Below, one piece after another: positions 12,226-23,478 of a DNA stretch of 64,000 nucleotides. Source of the DNA: Amorphophallus konjac (Eukaryota > Streptophyta > Magnoliopsida > Alismatales > Araceae); NCBI GenBank assembly GCA_022559845.1, contig CM040126.1, positions 127,200,886-127,264,885 on the forward strand, read 5' to 3'. The notes under the pieces were generated by a model. It was not told the DNA's origin. It did no database searches and worked only from the letters and a program-made list of their open reading frames with translations. How positions within the stretch are numbered: position 1 is the first letter of the stretch; the number at the start of each line of letters is the position of its first letter. A program made the translations under genes and the position numbers.

Positions 12226-12299
12226 TTAATTTATATATACGTATATATATTTCTTGAATTGGGACTTCAGCACGGATCAGGCGATGTGCTGCTCCATTA

Positions 12300-12870
12300 G
12301 TGACTGCTCTTATCATCGGTATTGGGTTTATACCGATGCAAGGATTTCATGGGCTTCATCAGGATAGACGTAAGGTCTAAACTGGATGGGTTTCATCATT
12401 GACCAGGCAGTGTACCAATCGATCAACAGCAGGTTTCATCATCGGTATTGGGTTTATACCAATGCAAGGATTTCATAGGTTTTATCGGCATAGACGTAAG
12501 GTCTAAACCGGATGGGTTTCATCATTGATCGGGCAGTGTACCAATCGATCAACGGCATGTTTCATCATCGGTATTGGGTTTATACCAATGCAAGGCTTTC
12601 ATAGGTTTCATCAGGATAGACGAAAGGTCTGGCCTGGATAGGTTTCATCGCCGATTGGGCAGTGTGCCGATCGACCAGCAGCAGGTTTCATCATCGGTAT
12701 TGGGTTTATACCAATGCAAGGATTTCATAGGTTTTATCGGCATAGACGTAAGGTCTAAACCGGACAGGTTTCATTGCTGATCGGGTGAGTGAGCCCATTG
12801 ATCAGCAGCAGGTTTCATCACGGTGGGACTTGGGACAAGGTATGAGGACTTTTATCAGGATAGACGTAGG
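12300..12870. repeat. About 130-bp tandem repeats of element B, second block
   Basis: About four and a half units are related to those at 11035-11940, but with GGTAT/ATACC in place of GATAT/ATATC in the first hairpin. At 12314-12338 the arms CATCGGTAT and ATACCGATG pair perfectly over nine bases. Later units carry ATACCAATG, a one-base decay of the right arm. Confidence 0.85.
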
Positions 12871-13228
12871 GCCTATACTGAGTGGGTCTAATCGTCGATC
12901 GGGCAAGGCGCCGGTCGATTGACGAGGAGTTTTATGGCGGGAGGTGAGGATTTTTCTTTGGGATTACCACATTACTGACCCAAGTGCCCTTTCGTGTTTT
13001 CACCGGAGCCAGTCCCCTCTTGCTTTTGCCCACGCGCCCTTTCGGGTTTTCACGTGGCGGGGTACCCGATTTTGCCTGCAGTGCCTTTTCGGGTTTTTAC
13101 CACAGTTGGGTTTTGGCCATTTTTGCCCTTGTTCAGAATGTCTGAACAAGACTGGCGGGCTATCACTATTTTTAACCCCATTTTTTTTCTTCTTTTCTTT
13201 TATTTGGTATGCGAGCTGAGAGAGAGAG

Positions 13229-14265
13229 AGCAGCTTGGGCAGGGCGAGATGCCACCGGACCAAGGAGAGGGTAGCTCGATCAGGGCGGAGTGCCATTGAC
13301 CAAGATGAAGCGGCCTAATTAGGGTGGAGTGCCGCTAACCGAGGAATGGGTAGCTCGGCTAGGGCGGAGTGCCGCTAAACCAAGGGATGGGGGAGCTCGG
13401 TTAGGGCGGAGTGCCGCTAAACCAGGAAATGGGGTAGCTTGGTTAGGGCGGAGTGCCGCTAGACCAAGGAAGAGGTAGCTTGGTTAGGGCGGAGTGCCGC
13501 TAGACCAAGGAAGAGGTAGCTTGGTTAGGGCGGAGTGCCGCTAGACCAAGGAAGAGGTAGCTTGGTTAGGGCGGAGTGCCGCTAGACCAAGGAAGAGGTA
13601 GCTTGCTTAAGGCGGAGTGCCGCTAGACCAAGGAAGAGGTAGCTTGGTTAGGGCGAAGTGCCGCTAGACCAAGGAAGAGGTAGCTTGGTTAGGGCGGAGT
13701 GCCGCTAGCCCAAGAAAGAAGGGTAGCTTAGTTAGGGCGGAGTGCCGCTAGACAAAGGAAGAGGTAGCTTGGTTAGGGCGGAGTGCCGCTAGACCAAGGA
13801 AGAGGTAGCTTGGTTAGGGCGGAGTGCCGCTAGACCAAGGAAGAGGTAGCTTGGTTAAGGTGGAGTGCCGCTAGACCAAGGAGGAGGTAGCTTGGTTAGG
13901 GCGGAGTGCCACTAGACCAAGGAGAAGGGTAGCTCGGTTAGGACGGAGTGCCGCTAGACCAAGGAAAAGGGTAGCTCGGTTAGGACGGAGTGCCGCTAGA
14001 CCAAGGAAGAGGTAGCTCGGTTAGGACGGAGTGCCGCTAGACCAAGGAAAAGGTAGCTCGGTTAGGACGGAGTGCCGCTATACCAAGGAAGAGGGTAGCT
14101 ATGTTAGGACGGAGTGCCGCTAGACCAAGGAAGAGGTAGCTCGGTCAGGACGGAGTGCCGCTAGACCAAGGAAAAGGGTAGCTTGGTTGGGGCGGAGTGC
14201 CGCTAGACCAAGGAAAAGGGTAGCTCGGTTAGGACGGAGTGCCGCTAGACCAAGGAAGAGGTAGC
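13229..14265. repeat. 41-bp tandem array of element B, about 24 units
   Basis: The unit contains GGTAGCTTGGTTAGGGCGG then AGTGCCGCTAGACCAAGGAA. Units are about 40-43 bases and differ mainly by CTTGG versus CTCGG and GGGCGG versus GGACGG. Left units are more diverged. Each unit folds on itself: CTTGGT pairs with ACCAAG, TAG with CTA and CGG with CCG, with loop AGTG (for example 13438-13468). The array stops about 12 bases short of the gag-pol stop codon at 14277-14279, so in element orientation it forms the start of the 3' UTR. No function is known. Confidence 0.95.
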
Positions 14266-14276
14266 TTTTTGCCCGA

Positions 14277-15632
14277 TTACTCGGGGAATATTGGTTGGGC
14301 AGTATGATACAGCTTTAGGTGTCTACCGTTGAGTGGTGAGAATTGGATTTCCCCTCGATGGTTAACAACCATGTAGGCCCCTCCTTCGTAGACCCTATGT
14401 ATCACATAAGGACCCTCCCAATTAGGATTTAGCTTTCCTTTTGGGTTGGACGCCATGACTTATCTTTTCTTGACCATGACAAGGTCACCTTTCTTAAATT
14501 CTCGTCCTTTTACGAGTTTGTTGAATGCAGTGGCCATGCGGGCCTGATACATCTGGATATTCTTCTGAGCTTGGAGGCGCTTCCCTTCCAATTCAGCCAA
14601 TTCTTGTAATCTTCTTTCTGCATTGGTTTGTTCGCCATGGGCCAGGTCATATTGGACAGCCACTCTGAGTGACGGGACTTCCAGCTCTAGTGGAACTACT
14701 GCCTCTGAGCCGTATACCAGTGAGTATGGCGAGCACCCTGTAGGTGTCTTGAAGACAGTGCGGTACGCCCACAGAGCTTCATACATCTTTTCTTCCCAGT
14801 CCTTCTTATTAGAGCTGACGACTTTAGCCAGCAAGGTGCATAAAGTTTTATTGAAGGCTTCTGCCAATCCATTTGCCTGTGGATTGTAAGGAGTGGAAGT
14901 CCTCCATTCGATCTTATACTTTTCGGCGAGCCGATAGATCTTTTGATTTCTGAAATGACTTCCATTATCAGATATTATCCGGCTGGGGATCCCAAACCTG
15001 AAGATAATGTTCTGTTTGATGAATCTGGCGACCAGTTCACCAGTCACTTCTCGTAATGCTATAGCTTCCGCCCATCGGGAAAAGTAATCTGTTATTGCCA
15101 GTATGTACTTATGTCCGGCCGATGAGGTCGGTAGTGGGCCGACTACATCAGTTCCCCATTGTGCAAACGGCCAGCTAGGGACTGTAGGGTGCAGAACGGC
15201 AGGTGGCCTTCTAGGCACAACAGCATGCTCCTGACATTTCTGGCATGACTTTGCAAAGTTGCAACAGTCTTCAAACATAGTGGGCCAATAGTAGCCCAGC
15301 TTCTTGATTTCTATCTTCATCTTAGGGCCAGCTTGATGAGCACCTGCCGTCCCAGCATGTATTTCTTTCATTGCTTGCCAAGCTTCCTCAGTAGACAGGC
15401 AGCGGAGCAAAATCTTCTTGCGTGCATCTGCCATTATTCAGAACAGAGTTCCATTTCTGAATTCATAAGAATCTTTGATCCTTAGAAGTTTCATCTTTTC
15501 TTCTCTTTTCTGCGGCAGCTGTTGGTGTAAAAACCATTGTAGCAGGTGTTGTCTCCAATCAGATGCCTGTTCTGTACTGATCGTGGCGACTTCATTTTCT
15601 TCGGGGCAGCCTTCTAGCATGCTGGGGACTTG
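14277..15632 (-). pseudogene. Element B integrase
   Basis: This is the C-terminal part of the gag-pol frame. The zinc-binding HHCC module ends in CNFAKSCQKCQ. The catalytic core shows GTDVVGP (first Asp), SDNGSHF (second Asp) and NGLAEAFNKTL (Glu), the DD35E pattern; Leu replaces the usual Gln in NGQAE. It continues into a C-terminal domain that includes ASNPKGKLNPNWEGPY and ends at TAA 14277-14279. In-frame stops are TGA at 15438 and TAA at 14460; the latter would remove the last about 60 residues. There is no frameshift. Confidence 0.92.
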
Positions 15633-18227
15633 TCACCGGTTTATAACAACAATGTTCAGTGTCTCATCTGGTGGGACTGCTATTGAGCTGGCTAGCTTTG
15701 CCAGTGCATCAGCTTGGGCATTATGTCCACGGCCCACATGCTTGAGCTCAATATGATAGAATTTCGCCATGAGGCGCACAGCTTTTTGGTGGTAGGGGTT
15801 CAACTCCGGCTTTCGCACTTCGAACTCCCCTTGGATTTGCTTTATTATCAACATTGAATCCCCGAATACCTGAAGTATCTGGATACCCATGTTGAGGCTT
15901 ATACATAGCCCGATTATCAGAGCTTCATATTCAGCTTCATTATTGGTGCATGGCTTGTTTATAGAACAGGAAGTATGCACAACCTCCCCTTCTGGTGATC
16001 TTAGCACAATATCGGCTCCGGCCCGTATTCTGGTCTTTCCATCGGAGTCCGTCTCTGTTCTAGATGCTCCATCAAAGAATAGCTGCCACATAGTTGACTG
16101 AGCCTGGCAGGCTTCTAGTGTCTCATCATCGGGTAACTCAGTCCCCAACATATCATTCTCTAGCACAGGATGCTCTGCGAAGAAATCAGCCACGGCCTGT
16201 CCTTTTATTGCCCTCTGGGGTATATATGTGATATCGAATTCCATCAGAATTACTGCCCATTTGCCCAACCGGCCTTTCAGTACTGGCTGAGTCAGTATGT
16301 ATTTGAGTGGATCTGCTGTAGATATCAATCTGATTTCATGTGACAGCATATAGTGCCGGAGCTTTTTAACGGCAAAGACTAGTGCCAAGCATGTCTTTTC
16401 TATATAGGTGTAGCTTTCTTCTGTTCTAATCAGCCTCCGACTCAGGTAGTATAGAGCCTGCTCTTTGCCTTCTTCATTTATCTGTGCTAGCATTGCCCCC
16501 AGGGAACAGTGTGTGGCTGCAATGTACAGTATCAGGGGTCTGCCCTTAATAGGTGCCCCCAGCACTGGAGGGGTCTTGAGATATTCTTTCAGCTTCTCAA
16601 AGGCTTCCTGACAGCCATCGTCCCAGAGGAACGGTACATCTTTCAACATGAGCTTGTGAAAAGGGTGGCATCTCCCTGACAGATTTGATATGAATCGTCG
16701 GATATAGGCCAAACGCCCTTGTAGAGATCTCAGCTCGTGGAGATTCCTTGGTGGAGGGAGCTCCTGGATAGCTTTAATCTTGGATGGTTCGATCTCAATG
16801 CCCCTATGACGGACAATGAACCCAAGGAATTTTCCACTGGACACGCCGAAGGCACATTTCATAGGATTCATCTTGAGTTCATATTTGCGCAGCCTCTGGA
16901 ACACTATCCTCAGGTCTTGCAGATGATCTTCTCTTCTGCTGGTTTTCACCACCAGGTCATCAATGTAGCACTCTACTTTCTTGAAGAGCAAATCATCAAA
17001 GATCTTTGTCATAGCTCTTTGATAGGTAGCGCCGGCATTCTTAAGGCCGAACGGCATTCTTTTATAATGAAATATCCCCTTCGGGGTGCGGAATGCAGTG
17101 TGCACTCTGTCTTCTTCAGCAATCCAGATCTAGTTGTATCCGGATGACCCATCCATGAATGACAGGGCTTCATGGCCAGTGGTTGCATCGATCATGACTT
17201 CAGTGATCGACACTGGGAAATCATCTTTCGGGCAAGCCTTATTCAGGTCCCTGAAATCTACACATATTCTGATCTGCCCATTTTTCTTCTTCACGGGCAC
17301 TATATTGGCCAGCCATGTAGTATACTGGTTCTCTTTAACAAAGCCCACATCAATCAGCTTATCAACCTCTTTGTTAATCTGATTTATCAGTTCGGGGCGC
17401 ATTCTCCTGGAAGGCTGCTTCACAGGGCTTGCCTCTGGGTTTATCGCCAATCGGTGCTGTGCCACATCGGAACTCAGTCCTAGCATTTCATCATATGTCC
17501 ATGCAAAGCTGTCTCGGAATTCTTTCAAAAACTGAATATACTGTTCTTTGACAGCTGGCTCCAGCAGTGCACTGAGGAATGTCGACCTTGGCTCATCTGC
17601 TGACCCCAGATTTACTTCTATCAGCTCATCGACGGTGGCTTGGCCTCCGTCTTCAACTTCGGGTGGGGCTTCTTGCAAATCAATAAAGCCTCCCGGGATA
17701 TAATCTTCTTCATTCTCATGATTTTCTGTTTCATCATATTGGTCATCAGCGGATGCTGGTGCATCATATAGGGCCAATATTACTGGATTCTGTTCAGTCT
17801 GCCCCGAGGACGTGACTGGCTCAGCGGAAAACTTCGAAGTGGAGTCTTCCGTGCTTAGAGGCTCTTCTGATGTGGGCTCCCCTGAGAGGTCATCATTATG
17901 TAGAGCTCGGAATTCTTCTAGAATGCGCCCAAACTCCAGGCACTCCTGCAGCTCTCTGGCTACTCGATCTTCATCAGGGGTTCCCGTATCAAATTTTGCT
18001 TCATCCTGGAACAGATCCTCCTTGCAAGATAGATCCTCCCAGTACCAATCTCTCTTTGTCTCGTCAGGTGTCCCCGTCCCCGGCTGATTGTCTGGGACTT
18101 CATTGTCCACTGCGGACTGATAAATGATTTCTTCATCTTCCGAAGGGTATTGGTCATAGTCCATCCCGGGGGAATCTTCATGCTGGTAGAAGGCAGAGAT
18201 AACATCTACCTCAGCTTCATAGTATTC
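15633..18227 (-). pseudogene. Element B reverse transcriptase, RNase H and second (archaeal-type) RNase H
   Basis: An acidic N-terminal spacer (about 18164-17640) precedes RT, with VPVKKKNGQIRICVDFRDLN, MPFGLKNAGATYQRAM and the catalytic YIDD at 16956-16967. The connection/RNase H follows (LILYIAATHCSLGAML to AVADFFAEHP). A second RNase H has FFDGAS (16060-16085), NNEAEYEAL, GDSMLI and HNAQADALAKLAS (about 15690-15735), which keeps the acidic catalytic set. Two tandem RNase H modules are diagnostic of the Tat branch. Stops are TAG at 17130 and TGA at 15633. At 17130 elements A and C have Gln (SGYNQIR), which supports CAG to TAG there. Confidence 0.95.
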
Positions 18228-19625
18228 TTACAGGGTATAACCCAGTCCCGGGTGCTGTGTGATCTTCCTCAGTTCTTTATTATCTCGCGGTGGATCCCAT
18301 AGCTCCTTGAATGCTTTCTTCTGGGCTGCAGACTGTATCGATGGCATTTGCATCTTGGAGAACATCTGCGAAACCCGTTGGGTAGTGTACTCTAGGCCTG
18401 TAATTGGCACCATCCGGTTTGCGGTTTCTTCAGGGACCATGCAATCTTGATCATCTTCTTCGACTGCCTCCCCGGTGTAGAATATGATAGGAGGCTCGCA
18501 GAAGCGAGGGATTTCCATAGTCTTCAGTGGCAGCACCATCTGGTATTCTATGCTGGCTATGGGCTTGACTAGACCCTGAGGAACTTCCACCTGTGTGTAT
18601 TTTTCTTTCATTTTTTCTTCAGTATCATCTGGGTGTATGCCAGGAGGAGTGATCCGAGCAAAATCACCAGCATAAGAGATGTGAGATACTCCATGCTTTT
18701 TAATGTAGCCTTTTGGCGGCGGCGGAGACCAGTTTCTTGTCTTCGTCACCGGCTTTTTCTGGCTAACCACATCTTCTTTTCCTTTATCCTTTTGTGACAC
18801 CTCAGTGTAGTAGGATGCATCAAGCATATGGCACTCGAACACTTCGAAGGGATGTAGGTCTGCAAACACTCTTTCTTCTTTTCCTTCATGGCAGTATTTT
18901 ATGCATTGGTGTAGTGTGGATGGCACTATCTGATATTCGTGCAGCCATGGTCTTCCCAGTAGGGCCTTATACGTGGTGTTGGAGTCGATTACATAGAATC
19001 GTACCACGGTAGTGAGGTCGCCCAGTGTGAGGTTAAAATCAGCCACCCCCTGAGGTGTTTCACATTTCTGATTGAACCCTGCAATCTTCATATCTCTGAC
19101 CTTGGTAAGCTGCAGGTCAAAGTAGTATTTCTGATAGATGCGATAGGAAAGGATATTTACAGCAGCCCCGGGATCCATCAGTATCCTGCTCAGCGACTGA
19201 CAGTTCAGGGAGCCCCTCATATACAGCGGTCTGTTGTGACCGGTATTTGGGATTAGCATATCATCTTCCGTGAAGGTGACCGATGGCCCAGCATTCACTT
19301 CTGCCAGGAGTGCTTCACATTGTGCCAGAGACTGCAGGGCATCCACGATTGCTTGGCGAGCTTCTTCGCTCAGAGAGAGAATTTCCCAGATGGAGAATCT
19401 GGTAGGGAGCTTCTTCAGCATTTTCATGACTCGACTGCCCACCCGGACATTAGATAGTCTCATCTCCTCTGCCCATCGGGGTCTTGGAGGTTCATGTGGT
19501 GCCTGTGGCCTTTGCTGCCCAGTCCCAATTTCATCTTCTTCATCGGTCTCCCGGAAGGCTTCTTCTGTAGCGACTGCCCCTGGTTTTGCTAGAGGGCTAC
19601 TTTCTTCATTTTCTTCATGCTGTTT
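18228..19625 (-). pseudogene. Element B protease region
   Basis: It contains a retropepsin-like active site ILMDPGAAVNILSYRIYQ (about 19140-19185). The catalytic Asp and Gly are kept, with Pro in the middle. Flap-like sequence and LLGRPWLHEYQIVPSTLHQC follow. The C-terminal part links to the RT spacer. It ends at TAA 18228, an in-frame nonsense codon, and the same frame continues downstream. The role would be to cut the polyprotein into mature parts. Confidence 0.85.
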
Positions 19626-22600
19626 CTACTTTCTAGCTGCTGTCCGCTGGCATTTATTGCTTTTAACTGGAGTAGTATGAGCCGGTTGCTCATTCTCTAA
19701 GCTGGACAGGAACTCCAGGAATGAAGGGGCTTCATCTGCCTTCTTTTTGTCTTGGTACAGACTGGCAGGGGGAGGAACCTGGGCACCTCGTATCTCTGGT
19801 TCCGGGATTTGATAGGGTTGCTCCCCTCTGAACATAATATTATGGTTGGCTGGTGGTGGGCGCCCCCATCTTCTCCCAGAACGTGTTGCATGGGCCGAGG
19901 TGGAGGCTTCGGCATGGTTAGCTTCTAACGGGGCGTCGGATGCTTCTGGCTCATCATCCTCCCTGGGCAAGGAAAAGAGTACCGACAGAGTGTTACATTG
20001 TACTATCGTGACCTTCTTTCCCTTCTTGGACTTGGGTCGTCTCCTCTTCTTCTGGGAATTTGGCTTTGCTAGCTCCTGCCCCCAGAAGGGTTCATTCTCA
20101 GCTTTTTTTTGTTCTGCCTCTGGCTGCTCTTTGATTTTCAATTCTTCGAGCTGTTCCTAGAGTATACAGTCTTTCAACAGCAGATGCTTGGGCTTCTTCT
20201 GCTCGTACTCATCAAGCTCATTAATATATTGCTGCAGACGCCTGGCTGCAGGGCTTACTTCTTTATGTGTAGGGAGGGGAGTTTGTTTCCTCCGGTTGTG
20301 AGTAGGGATCCGGATGACTGGTCCAGTCTCAGTTGTATGCCATATTGGCTTTATCGGAGGCGGCTCGGGCCTTGGGGTAACACCCCGGATAACTACTCCG
20401 CTGGTATTGGCTACAGGAGTCTTCTTTCTGCTTTTTATGGGTATCATCTGCCATCCTTCCTGATCTTTCTGTGGGGTGAGGAAGCAAGCTTCATAGGTAT
20501 GCCTGGTGCATTCTTCAACGGCTTCCTTGGGCAGCTGTTGGTAGACTGAGATCATATTGGCAGCCATTCTCCAGGGTGGAGGCTCATGTGGATGGGGTGG
20601 CTTTACTTGGTAATCTCCCAGCTGCAGCTCACCTTTCTTGACCATTCCTTCCATGATATCTTTGAAGACATAACAATCTTCAATTGCGTGCCCCAGCGCA
20701 CGGTGAAATGGACAGAACAGCGGATCATCTTTCTTTGTTGCATCTGCTGGTCTTTTGGGTTCAGGCAATGTTACCTTATTGAACTTGTATGCCTAGTTGA
20801 ACAGTGCGGCCGTCTTATCTTTTGGGAAGGAATATGCTTTTCTCATCTTGTCTCTCAGAGAGACTTTATCTTTTCTTTCTGCTGTATCTGCCAGCGGGGG
20901 AGCTTCATCTGCCCCTTTCTTCCCCTTCTGTTGCTCGAAGGTTCTAAAATCGACGGTGTTGGCCTCAGAGTGTGATGGCCGTCGCTCATTGGATTTTCCC
21001 TTCGGCATGGTGGGGACATTGGTGGTCGGACGCTTGGACAAGAACGTCTCGACTTCTGCCACTATATTGTTCAGTCGATCAAATGTTCTAACATCTGCAC
21101 CGATCATTTTTTCTAGCACCTCCCTCCTGAGGCTCTGCTTGCATATCTGCACCGCATCTTCTTGATGAGGAGGTCTTCGGCATCTCATGGCTAAGTTCCT
21201 CCACCTTTTGATGTAGTCCAGTGCAGTTTCATCTTGCTTCTGCCTGGTTGCATATAGCTCTGCTATCGTGATTTCCCTTTCCGTGACATGAAATCTGTCG
21301 CGGAATTTTCTCTGCATATCAGGCCAATCAACCACTGACCCAGCTGGCAGGCTTGAGTACCATTCAAAGGCCAACCCAGTGAGGGATGAGCCAAAGAACT
21401 TGAGCAGATAAGCTTCATCGACTGCTAGGTCACCCATGATTGTAGTGTAGTAGGCTATATGCTCCCTAAGGGAGCCTTGGCCATTAAATTTCTCGAACTT
21501 CGGCGGCTTACTGACGCCTGGGGGTAGTCTCTTAGCAGCATACTGGGGAGGATACGGTATCTTGTACACATCATAGGTACCAGCATCACCACCAGTCTTT
21601 TCTGACAGCTTCATTTCCACAATTCTTTCAATCATCTGCTTGTGGGCTACAGCTGGATCTATGTCTTCTGGAAAGAAGTGAGCTTGTTGCTGGCTGTGAG
21701 GAGTTGTCATCACAGTGGCGCGCAAGATGGGCGCGGTAGGCTGTGTCTGAGACACAGAGGGCTGAGCTGCTGTTTGCTGTGGAATAGGTTGGCTCGGTGT
21801 CTTGCCCTTATCAGCTAGGAGAGGGTTAGCTGGGATAGCCGTCTCTGTTGAGCTGGATGTCTGCCCCACAGGTTCAGCTTGCTTTGAGACTGATGTAGCT
21901 TCATGTCTCTCATTGAGCTGCCTTCGGAGAGCACTGATCTCCTGCTGGTATCTTCTGAACATCATCTGGACCATAGGATCCAAGGCTGATGGGATTTGCA
22001 TATCTTCAGAAGTCCCTTCAGCATCATCAATAAGGGGATTGTCCTCATCCTCTGTCGTCACCACATTGACTGTCATGGTGGTGATCTTGCGGGCTTCATC
22101 ATATTTCTTCATCTTATCTTTTGCGGCCTGGCCTCTTCTTGTGACAGGACCAGGTCTAGTAGCCAACCTGAGCAGTTCATCTGGCAGAGTTGGTAGTATA
22201 TCTTGCCCCCTGGCAAGTCCAGCCATGTTGCAGGCGAAGATTTGCATTTTTTCTTTCCGCCTGTAGACCTTTCTTTTCACCTGGTCAGGATATTTGAGCC
22301 GGTCAAAGACCGATATTCTTTCTTTGGCTTCTTCCCGGTACAGGTCTTCTTTGTCATATCCGGCCCTGAGACCTTCTTCATAGTGATTTGAATCGGAGGA
22401 AGAGGCTCCGATCATCGTTTCTCGAAGTGTTTCTTCTTTTTCTTCACCTCTGGTGCCCAAGGCACGGGATAGTCTTTGTTGACCCAGGGCAGAGCTCCCC
22501 AGGTAGTGGAAGTAGTCTTGGACTATCTGCTTCATCTCTTCAGAATTGTGCCTCTGTGGCTCAGGCCGGAGCATTAGTCTTTCCTGGGTTCTCTGCTGAT

Positions 22601-23387
22601 AGGCCAGTCTTGTTACCTGAGCATTCAAATGCTCGGCTTTGGAATATTTGAACAAGTCGGCCTGTCTGGCACAGGCCCTCGGTCTTCTCGGGATGGCGAC
22701 TGCGACTGGTTTGCACATTCCCACATTGCCGTTTCGACAGCAGTCGACAGCAGCATCATATTTCTTTCTTTGCCATCTTCTGCCCCCAGCCCTGGGACGG
22801 GTGACAGTAAGGTCTTCCTTCCTCTCATCCCTTCTGCCCCTCATCATGGGGCGAGCAGCAGTCAAATTTCTTTCTTCATCATTTCTCTTATCTCTTCTGC
22901 CCCAGGCTTTGGGGCGAGCAGCAACATCATTTCTTGTCTCTTTTCCCTCTCTTCTTCGGCTTTCTGCCCTGAAGCGGGCAACAGCATCTTCAGCAGCCTT
23001 CTCCTCATCTCGAGCTGGAACCTAGCTCTGAATCCTCTTCGGTCGCCAGACCTGTTTGTATTTTGCTGGCTTGGGCGCCAGCGGCTTCCTCTCATCAGCC
23101 TCCCAATTGGCCTGCCTGGTGGCCAGAGTCTGGAATCTGTTGGTAGTGGGCACCATTGGTCTGGAATCTGTTGCAGCAGTGCCTTGCTCATTGTCATCGA
23201 CCTGCAGAAGGTCAGTGAAGACGACGCCCAAGCAGTTGGGCAGCCCGATGGCAGGCGGCATCGATCCGAACGCGAGAGGTACCGCCAGGTAGCCTTCTCG
23301 CACATGCATGTCAATCGGCTGCTGGTCGAAGCAAACGGACATGATTCCGGCTGTCATTGTAGATTCCTGAAAATAAGGAAAGTACAC
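19626..23387 (-). pseudogene. Element B gag
   Basis: The start is either ATG 23387 or ATG 23357; the second avoids the leader-like MYFPYFQEST. An N-terminal Arg-rich repeat region (ARPMMRGRRDERKEDL and relatives) precedes a retrotransposon gag domain at about 21180-21525 (VSKPPKFEKFNGQGSL to DYIKRWRNLAMRC). A zinc-knuckle-like motif CPFHRALGHAIEDC is at about 20672-20720. A Lys/Pro-rich tail includes KKRRRPKSKKGKK. In-frame stops are TAG at 23022, 20793, 20157 and 19626, all in one frame with pol, so gag-pol was a single polyprotein without frameshift or intron. Confidence 0.9.
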
Positions 23388-23456
23388 AGAATCAGAATTT
23401 TGAGAGGGGGGGCCCGCTGGGCCTCCTCCTTTAGCGTAAAGATGAAGGGAGACTAT

Positions 23457-23474
23457 GTCCCACCGGGCGTGCCA
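23457..23474 (-). promoter_or_regulatory. Primer binding site of element B
   Basis: On the minus strand TGGCACGCCCGGTGGGAC begins four bases inside the 5' LTR edge. The TGG start fits a tRNA CCA end. It shares the TGGC start and the CGGTGGGAC end with element C's site. I do not assign the tRNA. Confidence 0.75.
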
Positions 23475-23478
23475 GACT

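Noticed and set aside
13229..14265. CRISPR-like array
   Set aside because: Units are directly tandem with no unique spacers and lie in a plant retroelement 3' UTR.
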